Part shown: one piece after another, positions 61,233 to 64,000 of the stretch
How positions within the stretch are numbered: position 1 is the stretch's first letter
How the letters are laid out: the number at the start of each line of letters is the position of its first letter
Program-made: the position numbers and the translations under genes
Assembly: GCA_913060495.1 (NCBI GenBank)
Contig: CAJXRP010000019.1
Coordinates: 1-64,000 of the forward strand
Reading direction: 5' to 3'
DNA length: 64,000 nucleotides
From: an uncultured Gammaproteobacteria bacterium
GTDB taxonomy: Bacteria > Pseudomonadota > Gammaproteobacteria > Pseudomonadales > Pseudohongiellaceae
Notes under the pieces: generated by a model
Databases searched by the model: none
What the model saw: the letters and a program-made list of their open reading frames with translations, nothing else
What the model was told of the DNA's origin: nothing

Positions 61233-61877
61233 ATGTTTACTCGATTTTTTTCTAATACACGTCGTCTTTTACTAGTTCTAGTTTGTTCGGCGTTCTTGGT
61301 TTCATGCGATCGTTTGCTGACTCCTGATTTCAACACTGACATTACCGAGCTTCGAGGCGGCGCATACACGCTTGATCCCGATCATGCGACGTTGTTGTGG
61401 AAGATTAACCACCTAGGCTTTTCTACCTTCATCGGTAGATTTAACGACTTCGATGCGACTTTGGAATTCGATCCTGAAAACATCGAGGCTTCAGTTGTGG
61501 AAGTGGTAATTAACACTGCAGGCTTGGACATTAACAATGAAAAGTTCGCAGAAGAGCTACGCGGCGACGCCTGGTTCAATGTTGAGCAATTCCCACAAGC
61601 TGGTTTTAAAACCACTTCTTTTGTTGAGTCAATCGATGAAGACACATTTGTGTTTCAAGGCGACCTGACACTCTTGGGTGTTACTTCTCCGATGAATCTG
61701 GAAATTAACTTTCACGGTGGTGGTCGAAATTTCCTTACTCGCAGCTACACGCTAGGCTTCTCGGCAAGCGGCGAATTTCTTCGCTCCGACTATGGTCTAG
61801 ATAGATTCACTAGCTTCGGTGTTGGCGATAACATCGAGCTTGAGATTCATGTTGAGTTTATGGCTGCTCCTGAGTAA
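61233..61877 (+). CDS. YceI-family lipoprotein
   Basis: The 214-residue second YceI copy has a lipoprotein signal ending LVSC (Cys25). The barrel shows YTLDPDHATLLWKINHLGFSTF, GRFNDFDATLEFDPEN, WFNVEQFPQAGFKTTS, VTSPMNLEINFHG and RSDYGLDRF. It is closer to canonical YceI than the upstream copy. It lies in the same transcript as the quinoprotein and the first YceI gene. Confidence 0.88.
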   Translation: MFTRFFSNTRRLLLVLVCSAFLVSCDRLLTPDFNTDITELRGGAYTLDPDHATLLWKINHLGFSTFIGRFNDFDATLEFDPENIEASVVEVVINTAGLDINNEKFAEELRGDAWFNVEQFPQAGFKTTSFVESIDEDTFVFQGDLTLLGVTSPMNLEINFHGGGRNFLTRSYTLGFSASGEFLRSDYGLDRFTSFGVGDNIELEIHVEFMAAPE

Positions 61878-61920
61878 AAATAACTCAGTAACGCAGTATC
61901 AGCACCGTAATAAAGGGACC

Positions 61921-62003
61921 TCATTGGGCATTGCCGAATGGGGTTTTTTGTTGGGTGTCTGCGGAGCTGCTCTCATTGGGCATTGCCGAACGGAGTTTTT
62001 TTT
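61921..62003 (+). terminator. Two tandem terminator-like hairpins in direct repeat
   Basis: An 18-base string beginning TCATTGGGCATTGCC occurs at 61921 and 61973 (period 52). Each copy forms a CATT-G-GGC-ATT-GCC-G-AATG type hairpin followed by T6 or T8, the second with one stem mismatch. They follow the YceI unit and precede the next gene. Confidence 0.65.
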
Positions 62004-62186
62004 GGAATGCTCGCTTCGCCAGCCATTGAGCGAATGGTAGATTTCTATTCCATGCTGATGGAGCTCCCGACCCGCTCCCCAAGATCCCCATGGGTGCATA
62101 TTGGTGTTGCCTGCCATTTCAGGCATACTTCCAGCTCTTCTTTGAACATCACTGCAACGATTTTTATACGTTAGGGAGCTAACAAC

Positions 62187-64000
62187 ATGCTATTCCCAAG
62201 AATTATCACTTCCAAGTCTGGTTGGACGGTGCTGACCGCTCTGACGGTATTCGGCGTTTCCACCTTGTCACAGGCTCAGGTGCCCATTGTTCAACCCGGC
62301 GCGCCAGGACAGGCGAGTCGCATAATTACCGCAGAAGAGGCATCGGATCTCGCTGGGCTTTCCTATTCTCTCGGGGATATTCAGTTCCTGCGCGGCATGA
62401 TTCCACATCACTCGCAGGCGAAAGAGATGTCGGCGCTTGCAGAAGATCGAACTAACAACACGACGGTTCTTGCTGTTGCCGCGCGTATTACTCTCTCTCA
62501 GGACGATGAAATTTCCATGATGCAGGGTTGGCTTCGTGATCAGGGGTTAGAGGCGCCAGCGGAGGATGTTCATCATCAGCCGGGCTTCGAACGCATGAAG
62601 GGCATGCTCAGCGACGAGCAGATGGAAGAACTGGCTGCCTCATCCGGCCCAGAATTTGATCGCCTCTATTTGGAGTTCATGATCGATCACCATCAGGGTG
62701 CGCTGGAAATGGTAGATATGTTGTTGGACCAGCGTGGTTCAGTGCAAGACCCACTACTCTACGAATTCACGTCCGATGTGACCTCCGATCAAACATCGGA
62801 AATCGAGCGCATGGACCTCTTGCTCGCCAGTCTTAATCCCGATCCACGAGTTGGTCTGGCTGCGGGCTTTCGAGATGCAGGCGAAGCTGCTCTGAATATG
62901 CAGATCGTTGCATCGCTGCCTAAGCCGGCAGGCTTCTTTGACCCCGAACGACCTTCCGGGCTTTCGGCGAACCGACTGCGAGAACTTGAAGCAGCTGCAA
63001 ATGGCGACACGCCAGAGACGCCAGATGAAGAGGAGGACGAAAATTCAGATCCGCGTCCGGCCTTGTTGAGCTTCTCAAATACTGACTTACTGTTCTCTGG
63101 TAATTACATGGTGGCAGGTAACTATCATGGCTTTAATACCTATGACATTAGCAATGCAACAGCCCCGCGGCATATAGGCTCGGTAGTGTGTCCGGGTGGT
63201 CAGGGTGATGTGTCGCTAGTAGGTGATTTGCTGATTATGTCTGTGCAAGAAGCTCGTGGCAGATTGGACTGCGGCCTGGAAGGCGTGCCAGATGCGGTAA
63301 GTGATGAGAGAGTAAAAGGCATTCGCATCTTCGATGTGAGTGATTTTACTAGGCCAACACAGGTTGCGGCAGTACAAACCTGTCGCGGTTCACATACCCA
63401 TACAGTTGTGTCTGACCCTACTACAAACTCAGGCAACATCTATGTGTATGTTTCAGGCACGAGCGCTTCGCGCGACGATGAAGAGTTGGCTGGCTGCTCT
63501 AATGATTCACCTTTCGAAGATGAAAATTCGGCGCTATTTCGTATCGAAGTCATCGAAATACCGGCAGAAAATCCTGCGGCTGCGCGCATCGTTAACCGCC
63601 CATTTATCTTCGCCGATGCCGATGACGGTACCTTGGCTGGTCTGTGGGATGGCGGCGATCACGGTGAGGGCACACAGACTACTAGGCAGACAAATCAGTG
63701 CCATGACATTACTACATTCCCAGATATCGGTTTAGCTGCTGGCGCGTGTTCTGGCAATGGTATCCTGTTGGATATTACTGACCCTGCAAACCCTGAACGA
63801 TTGGATCAGGTTATCGATCCTGGATTCTCCTATTGGCATTCGGCTACCTTTAATAACCGCGGCGACAAGGTGATCTTTACCGATGAGTGGGGTGGCGGCG
63901 GACGTCCGAGATGTAGAGCGCAAGATCCTCTTAACTGGGGTGCCGATGCTTTCTACGACATCGTCGATGGCAAGCTGCAGTTCCGCAGCCATTACAAAAT
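62187..64000 (+). CDS. DUF305 and LVIVD-repeat secreted protein (cut by window edge)
   Basis: The frame is open from ATG 62187 (AGGGAG upstream) to the window end, giving 604 residues so far. A signal peptide (to about 30) is followed by a DUF305 four-helix domain at about 60-190 with FLRGMIPHHSQAKEM and FMIDHHQGALEMVDML. The histidine/methionine pattern is associated with metal binding. After an acidic linker near 290-300, a beta-propeller-like region with LVIVD-type repeats begins (NYHGFNTYDISNATAPRHIG, IRIFDVSDFTRPTQVA). The fusion suggests a secreted or surface protein. Function is unknown. Confidence 0.85.
   Translation, partial: MLFPRIITSKSGWTVLTALTVFGVSTLSQAQVPIVQPGAPGQASRIITAEEASDLAGLSYSLGDIQFLRGMIPHHSQAKEMSALAEDRTNNTTVLAVAARITLSQDDEISMMQGWLRDQGLEAPAEDVHHQPGFERMKGMLSDEQMEELAASSGPEFDRLYLEFMIDHHQGALEMVDMLLDQRGSVQDPLLYEFTSDVTSDQTSEIERMDLLLASLNPDPRVGLAAGFRDAGEAALNMQIVASLPKPAGFFDPERPSGLSANRLRELEAAANGDTPETPDEEEDENSDPRPALLSFSNTDLLFSGNYMVAGNYHGFNTYDISNATAPRHIGSVVCPGGQGDVSLVGDLLIMSVQEARGRLDCGLEGVPDAVSDERVKGIRIFDVSDFTRPTQVAAVQTCRGSHTHTVVSDPTTNSGNIYVYVSGTSASRDDEELAGCSNDSPFEDENSALFRIEVIEIPAENPAAARIVNRPFIFADADDGTLAGLWDGGDHGEGTQTTRQTNQCHDITTFPDIGLAAGACSGNGILLDITDPANPERLDQVIDPGFSYWHSATFNNRGDKVIFTDEWGGGGRPRCRAQDPLNWGADAFYDIVDGKLQFRSHYK

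Noticed and set aside
1..64000. tRNA, rRNA, insertion sequence or prophage genes
   Set aside because: No recognisable tRNA-like cloverleaf, rRNA segment, transposase, integrase or terminal inverted repeat was seen on reading.

Overview
The window reads as one stretch of chromosome from a free-living, probably marine, gammaproteobacterium. It has a Pseudomonas/Azotobacter-type alginate gene set, Hsp33, an OmpW-family porin, PilU, an HD-GYP c-di-GMP phosphodiesterase and several periplasmic PQQ enzymes. Base composition is moderate and fairly even. I see no rRNA, tRNA, transposase, prophage or CRISPR array. Genus-level assignment is not possible from sequence reading alone.

Region 1 (about 1-16.6 kb) is an alginate (acetylated polymannuronate) locus in several transcription units. 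On the minus strand are an RTX-repeat protein running off the left edge and the unit algI-algJ-algF-algX-outer-membrane beta-barrel. On the plus strand are alg44-alg8 (c-di-GMP-gated mannuronan synthase), a sigma-54 activator gene, and algD-NagB-like-small ORF-algA. A SLOG/LOG-family gene and a single-domain response regulator lie on the minus strand. Seven promoters in this region match the sigma-54 -24/-12 pattern with exact GG-N10-GC spacing. Five of them (RTX, algI, alg44, the SLOG gene, algD) flank three clusters of a TTTGCRAA-like motif, and two clusters sit midway between divergent promoters. The two regulator promoters instead have a TGTTACGTA-type motif upstream. This looks like a compact self-contained sigma-54 regulon. 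A decayed histidine kinase/response regulator remnant lies between algA and the intact response regulator.

Region 2 (16.7-24 kb) holds a quinohemoprotein dehydrogenase, a large pentapeptide-repeat protein, Hsp33 and a TolB-like/TPR membrane protein. Region 3 (24-31 kb) holds the most unusual gene: a 1742-residue protein with two tandem TAXI-like periplasmic ligand-binding domains, a pore with a SSGYED filter-like motif, and RCK-like cytosolic domains, which looks like a ligand-gated ion channel. Beside it is a membrane-embedded alpha/beta hydrolase.

Region 4 (31-36.9 kb) has a cytochrome P450, a lipoxygenase and a small membrane protein (candidate oxylipin unit), a permuted NlpC/P60-type protein, and a decayed copy of the Hsp33 C-terminus. 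Region 5 (37-46 kb) has a zinc-ribbon/B-box-like membrane protein coupled to a pilin-like protein, small membrane proteins, OmpW, NAD malic enzyme, PilU and a PAS-HD-GYP protein.

Region 6 (46.5-64 kb) is periplasmic oxidative metabolism. It contains a diheme cytochrome c with a PQQ dehydrogenase, a secreted FAH-family protein, an NhaC-type antiporter, a DAO-family oxidase, a DUF2855 protein, a Tat-exported multicopper oxidase, a soluble PQQ sugar dehydrogenase, a glucose-dehydrogenase-like quinoprotein with two YceI proteins, and a DUF305-LVIVD protein cut by the right edge.
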